Assembly (NCBI GenBank): GCA_016840645.1
Contig: JAEORY010000047.1
Span: forward strand, 1 to 14,565
From: Candidatus Borrarchaeota archaeon
Lineage (GTDB): Archaea > Asgardarchaeota > Sifarchaeia > Borrarchaeales > Borrarchaeaceae
Length of the DNA: 14,565 bases
Reading direction: 5' to 3'
Under the pieces are notes generated by a model. The model ran no database searches. It worked only from the letters and a program-made list of their open reading frames with translations, and had not been told where the DNA came from. Below are positions 1-8,107 of the stretch, piece by piece. The position numbers and the translations under genes are program-made. How positions within the stretch are numbered: the stretch's first letter is position 1; each line of letters begins with the position of its first letter.

Positions 1-813
1 GAACTAGAAGAACTCCCCCGGTGGGTCTGTTGTGGTACGGTTAGTTCTCTCACTACTGATGATTTGATGCACCATCTTGCTCCAGTACGTAATCTTATTC
101 GTGTTGAAGACATAAATGAAACCCAGTTAGTAACGTTGTGTTCAGTGTGCTATAGCACGCTTAAGCGGTCCAATGCGCTTGTGAAGAATGATCCTGAAAA
201 ACTAAAAACCTTGAATCAATTCATGTACAGAGAAAATGATTATCAAGGCAACGTGAAGGTATTACACTTCCTTGAACTATTGAGGGAGATGGGCTTTTAT
301 AAACTAAAAGAAAAGGTAAAAAGACCTCTTAAGGGATTAACGCTCTCACCGTATTACGGTTGCTTGCTTGTAAGACCGAAAGAATTCGGCATTGATGATC
401 CAGAAAATCCTACAATATTACAAGACTTGGTTAAGGCTCTAGGAGCAGACGTAATTGATAATCCGTATCAGCTCAAATGTTGTGGGAGTTATCATACTGT
501 CGACAAGCCAAATCTAGTCGCCGATTTGGGCTACAAAATATTGACCTATGCAAGGAATTTAGGGGCGGATGCCTTAGTTTTAAGTTGTCCTCTTTGTGCA
601 TTCAATCTGGATAACAGACAACGAGAGATAAAACGCCAATATCCTGACTTTATTGAGATCCCGATATTTTATTTTACTCAGTTAATGGCTCTAGCGTTTG
701 GTCTAGATGAAGACCTTGGTCTGGAACTAAATTATATTGATCCTATGCCCTTACTTAAAGAGAAATTACTAATCGACCCTACATCTTTGATTAAAGAACC
801 AAAAATTGAATGA
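1..813 (+). CDS. hdrB: HdrB-like CCG-domain protein, 5' partial
   Basis: The reading frame is open from base 1, so the gene starts before the window. The first TTG/ATG inside (64/67) lie within conserved sequence and are not the start. Two CCG domains are visible. The first retains W-V-C-C-G at residues 8-12 of the visible part and C-S-V-C about 36 residues later. The second has a lone C, then K-C-C-G-S and finally C-P-L-C. Known: HdrB and the C-terminal half of TfrB use such repeats to bind non-cubane [4Fe-4S] clusters that reduce the CoM-S-S-CoB heterodisulfide. Roughly 30-40 N-terminal residues with the first ligand cysteine should lie upstream. The stop overlaps the next ATG (ATGA), which implies translational coupling. 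The substrate in this organism is unknown; it need not be CoM-S-S-CoB. Confidence 0.87.
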   Translation, partial: ELEELPRWVCCGTVSSLTTDDLMHHLAPVRNLIRVEDINETQLVTLCSVCYSTLKRSNALVKNDPEKLKTLNQFMYRENDYQGNVKVLHFLELLREMGFYKLKEKVKRPLKGLTLSPYYGCLLVRPKEFGIDDPENPTILQDLVKALGADVIDNPYQLKCCGSYHTVDKPNLVADLGYKILTYARNLGADALVLSCPLCAFNLDNRQREIKRQYPDFIEIPIFYFTQLMALAFGLDEDLGLELNYIDPMPLLKEKLLIDPTSLIKEPKIE

Positions 814-1529
814 GAGGGGTTAATTTGGAAGAAAAAACAGAAACAGAGAAAATGGTAAGAGTATATATCATGGGACGCGAGTTTGAAGTCCCTGCCACTC
901 TAAATATTGTAAAAGCATTCGAATATGCTGGTTATAGGTTTATTCGAGGAATCGGCTGCAGAGGTGGATACTGCGGAGCATGCGCCACAGTTTACCGATT
1001 TAAAGATGACTACAGGCTTAATTTCGCATTAGCTTGCCAAAAGGCTGTAGAAGACGGCATGTACCTGACTATTTTGCCCTTTGTGCCCGCTGAGAAGGCA
1101 AAATATGACCTGAACAAATTAAAACCAAGAGGAACCGTATTGCTTGAACTGTATCCAGAAATTGCTCGATGCGTTGCGTGCAACACGTGTACGAAAGCAT
1201 GCCCACAAGAATTGGAAGTCATGGATTACGTTCAAGCAGCAATTCGCGGTGACATAGAAGAGGTTGCTAATTTGAGTTTTGACTGTATTCAGTGCGGTTT
1301 GTGTGCCATGAGATGCCCCGCAGAGATCGTGCCTTATAATGTTGGGCAACTTGCACGGCGATTATATGGAAAATATATTGCCCCACAAGCAAAACTTACG
1401 TATGAAAGAGTGGAAGAAATCCATGCGTGCGTGTTCGACGAAGAACTTGACAATTATATCGAGTTAGCAAAAGAGGATATTGAACAACTAAAGAAAATCT
1501 ATGTGGAGCGAGAAATTAAGGTGGGTTAA
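810..1529 (+). CDS. tfrB: Fumarate reductase/succinate dehydrogenase-like iron-sulfur protein (TfrB N-half type)
   Basis: An electron-transfer subunit of 239 aa. A plant-type [2Fe-2S] site is seen at C50, C55, C58 (C-R-G-G-Y-C-G-A-C) and C76. Two ferredoxin-type sites follow: C121/C124/C127/C131-P and C159/C162/C165/C169-P. Both 4Fe-4S motifs have all four cysteines, unlike classical SdhB/FrdB where one cluster is [3Fe-4S]. No membrane anchor genes are nearby, so a soluble complex is likely. The frame can start at ATG 810 (overlapping the previous stop), at TTG 825 with a GAGAGGGG SD 5 nt before it, or at ATG 852 just before the ferredoxin fold. TTG 825 is a serious alternative. Together with the upstream CCG protein it carries the parts of methanogen TfrB, but as two genes in reversed order. 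Confidence 0.88.
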   Translation: MRGVNLEEKTETEKMVRVYIMGREFEVPATLNIVKAFEYAGYRFIRGIGCRGGYCGACATVYRFKDDYRLNFALACQKAVEDGMYLTILPFVPAEKAKYDLNKLKPRGTVLLELYPEIARCVACNTCTKACPQELEVMDYVQAAIRGDIEEVANLSFDCIQCGLCAMRCPAEIVPYNVGQLARRLYGKYIAPQAKLTYERVEEIHACVFDEELDNYIELAKEDIEQLKKIYVEREIKVG

Positions 1530-1533
1530 TTAT

Positions 1534-3174
1534 ATGGAACGTGGTTATCCCAATTATATGTTGGAGTCTATTGAGTTTGTAAAACAAACGCGAGAGAAAC
1601 GATTAAAAGAAATTCCTCCACTCATGTCACTTGAGGAAAGAGAGCAAATCTTAAGGAAATACCATCCCGATTATCGAGAGGATAGCAAACGTGCAATAAA
1701 GGTCGGTATAAACGCTGGAGAACTCATGCCAAATGAAGTTGCAGATTTAATCGAATCTTATCCTCTTATCCAACCAGAACAAATCGATTTGTCAACTATT
1801 GATTATGATGTAGATATTTTAATCATTGGTGCTGGTGGAGCTGGATTAACGGCCGCTTTATGGGCGCTTTATTCTGGTGTCGATGTCGATAGAATCTTGA
1901 TCGTCACAAAGCTGCGCTTGGGTGATTCGAACTCCAAGATGAGTCAGGGTGGTATTCAGGCTGCTGATTGTGAGGATGATAGTCCATCTCTTCATTATCT
2001 TGATGTATTAGGAGGTGGACATTTCACAAACGATCCTGAGTTAGTTAAGTGGCTGGTGCGCGAAGCACCTATGATTATCAAATGGCACGAAGAGTTAGGC
2101 GTCATGTATGACAAAGATGAGGAAGGGTGCATGGTTGTCGCACCAGGTGGGGGAACTTGTAGAAAGAGAATGCATTCTGCAAAAGATTACACTGGCATGG
2201 AGATTGTGCGCGTCCTGATGGACGAGGTTCGCAACTTGGAGATACCTGTGCTGGAATTCAACAGCGCTATTGAGTTGCTTATGGATGATGCAGGTAAAGT
2301 GGCAGGTGCAGTTCTTTGGGATATGGAAAAGGAAGATTATAGCATTGCACGAGCAAAAGCAACATTAATGGCGACTGGAGGGTTTGGCCGACTTCATGTG
2401 CAGGGATTTGCGACCACGAATCATTATGGCGCAACAGCTGACGGCTTAGTCATGGCTAATCGAGTCGGGACAAGAATTATTGATATGGATAGTGTCCAAT
2501 ATCATCCCACAGGAAGTTCTTATCCCGAACAAATCCTCGGCTTGCTGTGTACCGAAAAACTACGAGGGAGAGGAGCGCAACCAGTAAATAAATATGGTGA
2601 AGAGTTTGTGTATCCCTTAGAACCTAGAGACGTCGAAGCAGCTGCTTTAATTAGAGAATGCGCTAGAGGAAATGGGCTTGTAACACCGACTGGAATGCCT
2701 GGAGTATGGTTGGACACTCCTTTGATCGATATTTTTCATGGCGAAGGCACCATCGAAAAGGAATTTTCGGCTATGTTTCTAAAGTACAAGCGGTTTGACA
2801 TTGATATGACACAGGATCCTATCCTTGTATATCCGACACTCCACTTTCAGAATGGCGGAATCGTAATTAACGAACGTGCTGGAGTTGTAGGTGTTCTAGG
2901 GCTCTTTGCTGCTGGTGAAACAACTGGCGGTGTTCACGGTAAGAATCGACTGATGGGTAACTCTATTTTAGATTATTGCGTATATGGCAGACGCATGGGT
3001 ATTTACTCAGCAGACTACGTCCAAAATGCCAATGTAGGCAAATTAAGCCTGGATCATGTAACTAAATATGTGAAATTATTAGAGGACACGGGTATCCCTA
3101 ATAGAAAAGCACCTATTCTACTTCCTGAATATAGAGGCGAAAGGACTCTATCCCATGCTTTGGATTTGCTTTGA
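1534..3174 (+). CDS. tfrA: Fumarate reductase/succinate dehydrogenase-like FAD subunit (TfrA-like)
   Basis: The catalytic flavoprotein candidate, 546 aa. ATG 1534 is preferred over 1501 because AAGGTGGG lies 8-16 nt before it and 1501 overlaps the previous gene deeply. Residues 1-95 form a charged extension rather than the usual immediate FAD fold. G99-A-G-G-A-G104 binds the ADP part of FAD. S-Q-G-G at 137-140, A-T-G-G-F-G, Y-H-P-T-G, L-R-G-R-G, and N-R-L-M-G-N-S at 471-477 are conserved family blocks. The position of the FAD-linking histidine of membrane SdhA/FrdA (S-H-T) is S-N-S here (N133), so the FAD should be non-covalent. Only about 70 residues follow the NRLMGNS block, so the C-terminal helical domain is reduced. 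Fumarate reduction is the family expectation, but another 2-enoate substrate is possible. Confidence 0.87.
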   Translation: MERGYPNYMLESIEFVKQTREKRLKEIPPLMSLEEREQILRKYHPDYREDSKRAIKVGINAGELMPNEVADLIESYPLIQPEQIDLSTIDYDVDILIIGAGGAGLTAALWALYSGVDVDRILIVTKLRLGDSNSKMSQGGIQAADCEDDSPSLHYLDVLGGGHFTNDPELVKWLVREAPMIIKWHEELGVMYDKDEEGCMVVAPGGGTCRKRMHSAKDYTGMEIVRVLMDEVRNLEIPVLEFNSAIELLMDDAGKVAGAVLWDMEKEDYSIARAKATLMATGGFGRLHVQGFATTNHYGATADGLVMANRVGTRIIDMDSVQYHPTGSSYPEQILGLLCTEKLRGRGAQPVNKYGEEFVYPLEPRDVEAAALIRECARGNGLVTPTGMPGVWLDTPLIDIFHGEGTIEKEFSAMFLKYKRFDIDMTQDPILVYPTLHFQNGGIVINERAGVVGVLGLFAAGETTGGVHGKNRLMGNSILDYCVYGRRMGIYSADYVQNANVGKLSLDHVTKYVKLLEDTGIPNRKAPILLPEYRGERTLSHALDLL

Positions 3175-3202
3175 TGATACTTAAAGAGAGAGGTTAAAAC
3201 AA

Positions 3203-5629
3203 ATGGGTAAAAAAACTGGCGTATATCTCTGTCAATGCGGAGGGAATATTTCTGATGTCGTTGATGTGGATAAAGTAGCTGAGCTGCTTGAAAATGAGGA
3301 TACAGAACTAATAGAAATACAGCGGTATTTGTGTAGCGAACCTTCAATAGAGACCATGAAACAAGCTATTGAAGAGAAAGGACTTGATAGACTTGTTTTA
3401 GCTTGCTGTACTCCTAAGATGCACTTGAAGAAATTTCAGAGAGTACTCAAAGAAGCGGGTATCAATCCAGCACTCGTTGATGTTGTTAATGTTAGAGAAC
3501 ACTGTAGTTGGGTACACGAAAACGATCCTGAAGGTGCGACTCTAAAAGCCACCGACCTTGTTCGTGGAGGAATTAGAAGAATCGAAAAATCGGTGCCTCT
3601 TGAAACAAAAGAAATTGATGTTACACCAAAAGTTTTGGTCGTTGGAGGAGGAATAGCAGGAATTATAGCCTCTCTTCGCGTGGCAGAGAATGGTATAGAT
3701 TGCTATCTAGTTGAAAAAGAGCCAAGCATAGGCGGTCACATGATTCAATATCCAAAAGTGTTCCCTACCCTTGATTGTTCGCAATGTATCTTAACTCCCA
3801 AGTTAGGGGATGTAAACGATCAAGAACTTATTCAGCTGCTAACATTGGCAGAGCTAAAGGAAATCACGGGATATACTGGAAACTTAAAGGTAACAATAAG
3901 GCAAGCCCCTCGCTATATTAATGTTGATAAATGTACTGCATGTGGGGACTGCGCTAGCGTATGTCCTATATTACTCCCTAGTGAGTTCAACCTAGGTCTG
4001 GGAAAAAGAAAAGCTGCTTATCGACCTTTTCTCCAGGCGGTCCCACAAGCTTTTTTAATAGATAAAAACAATTGCCTTCATTTTAAGTATGGGATTTGTC
4101 AAACTTGCGAAAAACTATGTCCTGCTGGGGCTGTCGAATTTAATCAAGAACCTCTTGAAAAGAACTTAGACGTCGGTGCTATAATTTTAGCAACAGGTTA
4201 TGATCTGTATGATCCCAGCGCTTTAGGTAGATATCTCTACGGGAAACATCCCAATGTCCTTACTTCACTTCAAATGGAACGAATGCTGGATATTACAGGA
4301 CCAACATCCAGCCGGGTTGTTCGTCCAAGTGACGGAAAAAGCGTTAAAAAGGTCGCCTTTGTGCTTTGTGCGGGATCACGAAATAATGAAGCAGGAGCAA
4401 ATAAAGATGAAGGTGTTCCTTATTGCTCTACTGTATGCTGTCTCTACGCTCAGAAGCAAGCTACACTTTTGCGAAAACTCGGTATTGATGTATGGATCCA
4501 CTACATTGACATTCGATCACCAGGAACAAAATATGAAGATTTTTATCATCACACGCAAGAATTAGGAGTCAAATTCATTAAAGGCAAGGTATCCGAAGTC
4601 ATGCCAACTCCCAATAATGATGGAAGACTCATAGTTCGGGCCGAAGACATGCTCATTAACCGGATGATTGAAAATGAATTAGATCTTGTAGTACTTTGTC
4701 CGCCAATTTTGCCAAGCGAAGGAACTGAAGAGTTGGCACAGAAGCTAAAAGTTCCTCTAAATGAATACAAATTTTTTCTAGAAAGCCACCCGAAACTTGA
4801 TCCTTTAGCAACCAAGCGGGAGGGCATTTACGCAGCAGGAATAGCAACAGGTCCAAAAGATATACAGACCACAGTTTCTGAGGCTGAAGGAGCTGCAATG
4901 AAGGCTGTGAATTTTGTAAGCGCGAAAAAGGAAATCGAACCCAATAAAGCGTATGTTATTCCTGAACTATGTACTGGCTGTAGGGAATGTATTGAAATCT
5001 GTCCAGAAGAGGCAATTACAATTATAGACGAAAAAGCAGTGATCAATGATCTTGCTTGTACAGGTTGTGGATTATGTATTCCAATATGTCCAGAGAATGC
5101 TATTGATATGCAATCATATTCTGAGGAACAATTACTCGCGCAGATTAAAGGAACATTAGTAGGTTCGAAGGCTGAACTGAAAATTTTGGTGTTCGTGGAA
5201 AAAGAACTTGTGTATACCGCAGCAGACATTGCAGGTGTTTCTAGACTAACATATCCTAGCAGTACTAGGTTTATAACACTTCCAAGCAATGCGCGACTGA
5301 AACTATCATATATCCTTTACGCTTTCGCGAATGGAGCAGATGGTATAATGTTTTTAGAAGCGCCTGAAGAAGAAGGACCTGTTCCAGAAGCACATAAGGC
5401 TGCAGAAAAAATAATTGAGGAATATCAAGAAGTACTTGAGGACGATTATGATCTTGATAGTTCTCGTCTATGGTTTAGTCGAATCTTTGTTCCTGATTGG
5501 AGAAAATTGGCTACTGTTTTTGATACATTCCATCAAATGATTGATGATCTCGGTCCTCTAACCGACGATGAACGTAAGGAATTAATGCAAGCATGGTTAA
5601 AAGGTGCTAAGGTTCCTCAAGTTCAATGA
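3203..5629 (+). CDS. hdrA: HdrA flavin-bifurcating-type subunit fused to a cysteine-free MvhD-like domain
   Basis: An 808-aa protein, longer than the roughly 650 aa of classical HdrA. SD GAGAGAGG lies about 10 nt before ATG. Domains in order: the HdrA N-terminal domain (C10-Q-C12-G-G-N; E-H-C-S-W-V-H); the FAD fold with G148-G-G-I-A-G153; D-C192-S-Q-C195 with I-L-T-P-K; a ferredoxin insert (C244, C247, C250, C254; C291, C299, C302, C306); the HdrA-specific cluster ligands C389, C408, C412, C413 (Y-C-S-T-V-C-C); and a two-cluster ferredoxin at 590-600 and 619-629. Residues about 648-785 align with MvhD/FlpD (A-D-I-A-G-V-S-R, Y-P, Y-I-L-Y-A-F, G-A-D-G) but contain no cysteine. Known HdrA bifurcates electrons at FAD. 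Last gene of the operon, 28 nt after tfrA. The operon partner suggests coupling of ferredoxin to the Tfr/HdrB-like proteins. Confidence 0.94.
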   Translation: MGKKTGVYLCQCGGNISDVVDVDKVAELLENEDTELIEIQRYLCSEPSIETMKQAIEEKGLDRLVLACCTPKMHLKKFQRVLKEAGINPALVDVVNVREHCSWVHENDPEGATLKATDLVRGGIRRIEKSVPLETKEIDVTPKVLVVGGGIAGIIASLRVAENGIDCYLVEKEPSIGGHMIQYPKVFPTLDCSQCILTPKLGDVNDQELIQLLTLAELKEITGYTGNLKVTIRQAPRYINVDKCTACGDCASVCPILLPSEFNLGLGKRKAAYRPFLQAVPQAFLIDKNNCLHFKYGICQTCEKLCPAGAVEFNQEPLEKNLDVGAIILATGYDLYDPSALGRYLYGKHPNVLTSLQMERMLDITGPTSSRVVRPSDGKSVKKVAFVLCAGSRNNEAGANKDEGVPYCSTVCCLYAQKQATLLRKLGIDVWIHYIDIRSPGTKYEDFYHHTQELGVKFIKGKVSEVMPTPNNDGRLIVRAEDMLINRMIENELDLVVLCPPILPSEGTEELAQKLKVPLNEYKFFLESHPKLDPLATKREGIYAAGIATGPKDIQTTVSEAEGAAMKAVNFVSAKKEIEPNKAYVIPELCTGCRECIEICPEEAITIIDEKAVINDLACTGCGLCIPICPENAIDMQSYSEEQLLAQIKGTLVGSKAELKILVFVEKELVYTAADIAGVSRLTYPSSTRFITLPSNARLKLSYILYAFANGADGIMFLEAPEEEGPVPEAHKAAEKIIEEYQEVLEDDYDLDSSRLWFSRIFVPDWRKLATVFDTFHQMIDDLGPLTDDERKELMQAWLKGAKVPQVQ

Positions 5630-5644
5630 AATTAGCGGAGATCC

Positions 5645-6862
5645 TTAATCGATTTTGAAATCTACTGTTTCTTTCATTTTAATTGAGAATAATAGCAGGC
5701 CAGCTAAGGGTAAACTTGCCATAATAATCATCATTGTAGCGAGTCCAAAAAGTTCAGCAAGTAACCCGGCAATGAGTGGTCCAATTGTTGCACCAATTCC
5801 TAAACTCGTCATAATAAGACCCATTCCTTCTCCTCTGTTCTCTCTTGGAGCAACATCAGCAACAATTGTTGTAGCAGAAACCATAACTGATGCATAACCG
5901 AAAGCAACAAGAATCTGAGATGGGATCAAGGCAATAGGTGATGTTGAGAGCCCAAACCAAATCGCACTAAGTCCACTAGCCAAAAGCCCCATTATCATTA
6001 CTGGTCTTCGTCCAATTCGGTCGCAACAGAGTCCCATCACGAACATGAAAATCGCTTGTGTCCCCATATTGAGCGCATAAAGTAATCCAACCTGTGCTGG
6101 TGTCCCGCCCACATCGACTACATACAAAGGGAATAAGCTATACAGACCTAGCAGTCCTCCATGGCGGAGTATGAGCGTAATATAAACGGTTGATAGTCCA
6201 CTTTTTCGAACAAAGTCATCCTTTTTGAACATCACTGTAAATCTTCGCTTCAGATCATTAACTACCTTTTTAAGGTTAGCAGGTTCATTACTGTGATTTG
6301 CTTGTGTTTCTAAGGTCTTGAAATCTGAAAAAACAAAGATAACAATACATGCTGCAAGAAATGTTACAAAAGCAGCTGCAATGAAAGGAAATGATAAAGA
6401 AAATAATTCAACCAGAAAACCGCTTGCAAGGGCACCAACAAACCATCCTGATGAGAGTGCGGCGTTCATTATGCCCATACCACTGCCTCTCTTTTTACCA
6501 TTTAGGTTTGAAGCGATTGCTAATGCTATAGGAGTAAAAGCACCAATTGCTATTCCTCTGATTAAACTCAGACCAATAAGTTCGTATACATTTCTTGAGA
6601 AGAAATAACCCACAAGTGTAAATCCTGAAACAAAGAGACCTCCCATCAAGAACGGTCTTCTTTTTCGAAGAGTATCGCTAAAAGATCCCCATATTACTGT
6701 AAATAACATGTAAGTGAGGAAAAATGACGAATATAATATGCTGATTTCAATGAGATTTGCACCTAATTGTTCTGCGTACAGGGGGAGCACTGGTGGAACA
6801 ATCATGTACGCAAAATAAGCAAAAAATGCTGTAAAGTAAAGCGGTATCAGTTCTCTTCTCAT
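5645..6862 (-). CDS. Major facilitator superfamily (MFS) transporter
   Basis: A 405-aa permease with about 12 hydrophobic segments in two halves. The first half has motif A as G-S-F-S-D-T-L-R-K-R-R-P. The second half repeats it as C-D-R-I-G-R-R-P-V-M. A longer charged cytoplasmic loop (T-L-E-T-Q to K-K-D-D) separates the halves. The frame stays open to 6958, but ATG at 6862 is chosen: it begins M-R-R-E-L immediately before TM1 and has GAAAGGTAG 6 nt upstream. It ends 15 bp from the convergent hdrA end, with no clear hairpin between them. DUF169 lies upstream on the same strand about 270 bp away, probably with its own transcript. The substrate cannot be read from sequence; drug/proton antiport is typical of this subtype. 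Confidence 0.9.
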   Translation of the reverse strand: MRRELIPLYFTAFFAYFAYMIVPPVLPLYAEQLGANLIEISILYSSFFLTYMLFTVIWGSFSDTLRKRRPFLMGGLFVSGFTLVGYFFSRNVYELIGLSLIRGIAIGAFTPIALAIASNLNGKKRGSGMGIMNAALSSGWFVGALASGFLVELFSLSFPFIAAAFVTFLAACIVIFVFSDFKTLETQANHSNEPANLKKVVNDLKRRFTVMFKKDDFVRKSGLSTVYITLILRHGGLLGLYSLFPLYVVDVGGTPAQVGLLYALNMGTQAIFMFVMGLCCDRIGRRPVMIMGLLASGLSAIWFGLSTSPIALIPSQILVAFGYASVMVSATTIVADVAPRENRGEGMGLIMTSLGIGATIGPLIAGLLAELFGLATMMIIMASLPLAGLLLFSIKMKETVDFKID

Positions 6863-7054
6863 AATACTACCTTTCCTGAAATCGATAGAATCAATATTTG
6901 TTAAAGATTGCAAGGTAAAAAATATTAGGCTGTTTAGAAATCTAAAACAAGAAAACAATAAGAAATCGAGTTCCTATCTAATTTCTTTTGAGGTCTCTTG
7001 GAGTGAGCAATAGAACAATACTTTAAGTTTATTGAATTGGGATCTAGAAAGTGT

Positions 7055-7085
7055 TTTTCGATAATAACAAAAGAAAAGAAAATGA
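7055..7085 (-). terminator. Possible U-rich terminator of the DUF169 gene
   Basis: Downstream of the DUF169 stop, the - strand reads a run of T-rich blocks (TTTTCTTTTCTTTTGTT) without a strong hairpin. Archaeal RNA polymerase can terminate at such U tracts alone. Within the 270-bp gap between DUF169 and the MFS gene I see no ORF and nothing else convincing. Confidence 0.35.
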
Positions 7086-7132
7086 GCGGACAAACCTGCA
7101 TGGCAATCAATTAATTTGTTAACGCAATATCT

Positions 7133-7894
7133 TCATTTTGGTGGTCTTTCTCGCATTATAGCATATAATGAAGGCGGTTTAGGCGTACATTCAAGTTCTA
7201 CACGAATTGGATAAGTTGAACCAACGGCATGAGTTTTTTCCAGTCCATCCATGATTTCGTCAATTTTCTCTGTCGGAATGCCGAAAATAAGCTCACTATC
7301 CGAAGCCATGCCAAATCTTCTCGTTCCGTAGCAAGGAAACGCAGTGTTCACATCATTTCTAAGATAGGTTGCAGCTATCCCTTCGGCACAGGTTCCGCCC
7401 TCTGCAGCAGTGGTAAATGACAGCCTTTCACCAGTTTTCCAGGTAGCGGCATGAATCAATCTTGTCATTTGGGCAGGATTAGCAAATAATAAAATTAGAT
7501 CTGGCTCAAGAGGTGTTTTCGCTAATGGCGCGGTAACAATAGCTTCGAAAGAGCCCGTTTCAATTTTTGGAATATTCCCTATAAGGTTAGAGGAGGCTTC
7601 TATGTCTTCCACTCTAGCTCCAGCACGCCTTTCGCCAGATATCATATCTTCTGGCCAATCTGCGAATCCTAATACTGACTGCGCATAAGAACAGATGATT
7701 TCCTCCATTCCCCCGCCAAGGACCCTTTCATGTATCCTTGACAAGGCAACCATTTGACAGACTGTAAGTCGAATTTTAGGTCGTTCTACACCTGCAGGGA
7801 TATCATTCTTCTTTTTCAATAATTTTACAGCAACTGGTGTTGTTCTCAATCTTAAAAGTCGGATTAATCGTTCCTGAATACCTTCACAATCCAT
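7133..7894 (-). CDS. DUF169 family protein (COG2043-like)
   Basis: A 253-aa soluble protein recognised by family features: N-terminal R-T-T-P-V-A-V-K, then cysteines in L-T-V-C-Q-M, I-I-C-S-Y-A, G-G-T-C-A-E-G and F-P-C-Y-G-T-R-R-F-G-M. DUF169 members are widespread in archaea and anaerobes and have no firmly assigned reaction. The conserved cysteines suggest metal or cluster binding, which is inference. The start is well supported: a near-perfect GAGGTGA SD sits 5 nt before ATG at 7894. A TATA-like TCTATAAAG (complement strand) lies about 32 nt upstream. Full length for the family. It follows the HesB-like gene on the same strand, separated by a terminator, so it is probably transcribed alone. 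Confidence 0.86.
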   Translation of the reverse strand: MDCEGIQERLIRLLRLRTTPVAVKLLKKKNDIPAGVERPKIRLTVCQMVALSRIHERVLGGGMEEIICSYAQSVLGFADWPEDMISGERRAGARVEDIEASSNLIGNIPKIETGSFEAIVTAPLAKTPLEPDLILLFANPAQMTRLIHAATWKTGERLSFTTAAEGGTCAEGIAATYLRNDVNTAFPCYGTRRFGMASDSELIFGIPTEKIDEIMDGLEKTHAVGSTYPIRVELECTPKPPSLYAIMRERPPK

Positions 7895-7924
7895 ATTTTC
7901 ACCTCAATTAATGAGCATATTGGG

Positions 7925-7933
7925 TCTATAAAG
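7925..7933 (-). promoter_or_regulatory. TATA box candidate for the DUF169 gene
   Basis: The - strand reads CTTTATAGA about 31-39 nt before the ATG. This spacing would put the transcript start close to the SD, giving a very short leader. Assigned by position and base composition only. Confidence 0.4.
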
Positions 7934-8009
7934 AGAACTAATTAGGTGAAACATCTTCAAGCATAAAAAAGTAATATATCAAAAAGTAGCAGTTAATATC
8001 ATCAAGATT

Positions 8010-8033
8010 TTATAAAAGGGGCGCAATCCCCTT
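8010..8033 (-). terminator. Hairpin-U terminator after the HesB-like gene
   Basis: On the - strand AAGGGG and CCCCTT form a 6-bp stem with a 6-nt ATTGCG loop, followed by TTTTATAAAA. It lies just beyond the proposed SECIS hairpin, so both fit one 3' untranslated region. Similar GC hairpins with a T tract sit at 9333-9350 and 13141-13168. Confidence 0.55.
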
Positions 8034-8072
8034 CGTCACTTTCCTCCAAGGTGTTTATAAGGAAAGGTCATT
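8033..8072 (-). promoter_or_regulatory. Candidate SECIS element (eukaryote-like core) of the HesB-like gene
   Basis: In mRNA sense (- strand): AUGA at 8071-8068, then C, the stem CUUUCCU (8066-8060) pairing with AGGAAAG (8045-8039), a loop with AAA at 8056-8054, and GA at 8037-8036. A8068 faces G8037 and G8069 faces A8036, giving the tandem sheared G.A pairs of a kink-turn. U8059.G8046 extends the stem to 8 bp. AUGA and AA are 11 nt apart, as in eukaryotic SECIS. The element lies 36 nt after the UAG stop and about 230 nt after the UGA codon. A helix below the core is not evident, which lowers confidence. Confidence 0.5.
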
Positions 8073-8107
8073 CGTTTTTGATCATCTAAATCAACAATGG
8101 CTTTGTT

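Noticed and set aside
7055..7135. UGA readthrough at the DUF169 stop (also at the HdrA and cysteine-PDO stops)
   Set aside because: The proteins are complete at these stops and the following frames show no conserved sequence.
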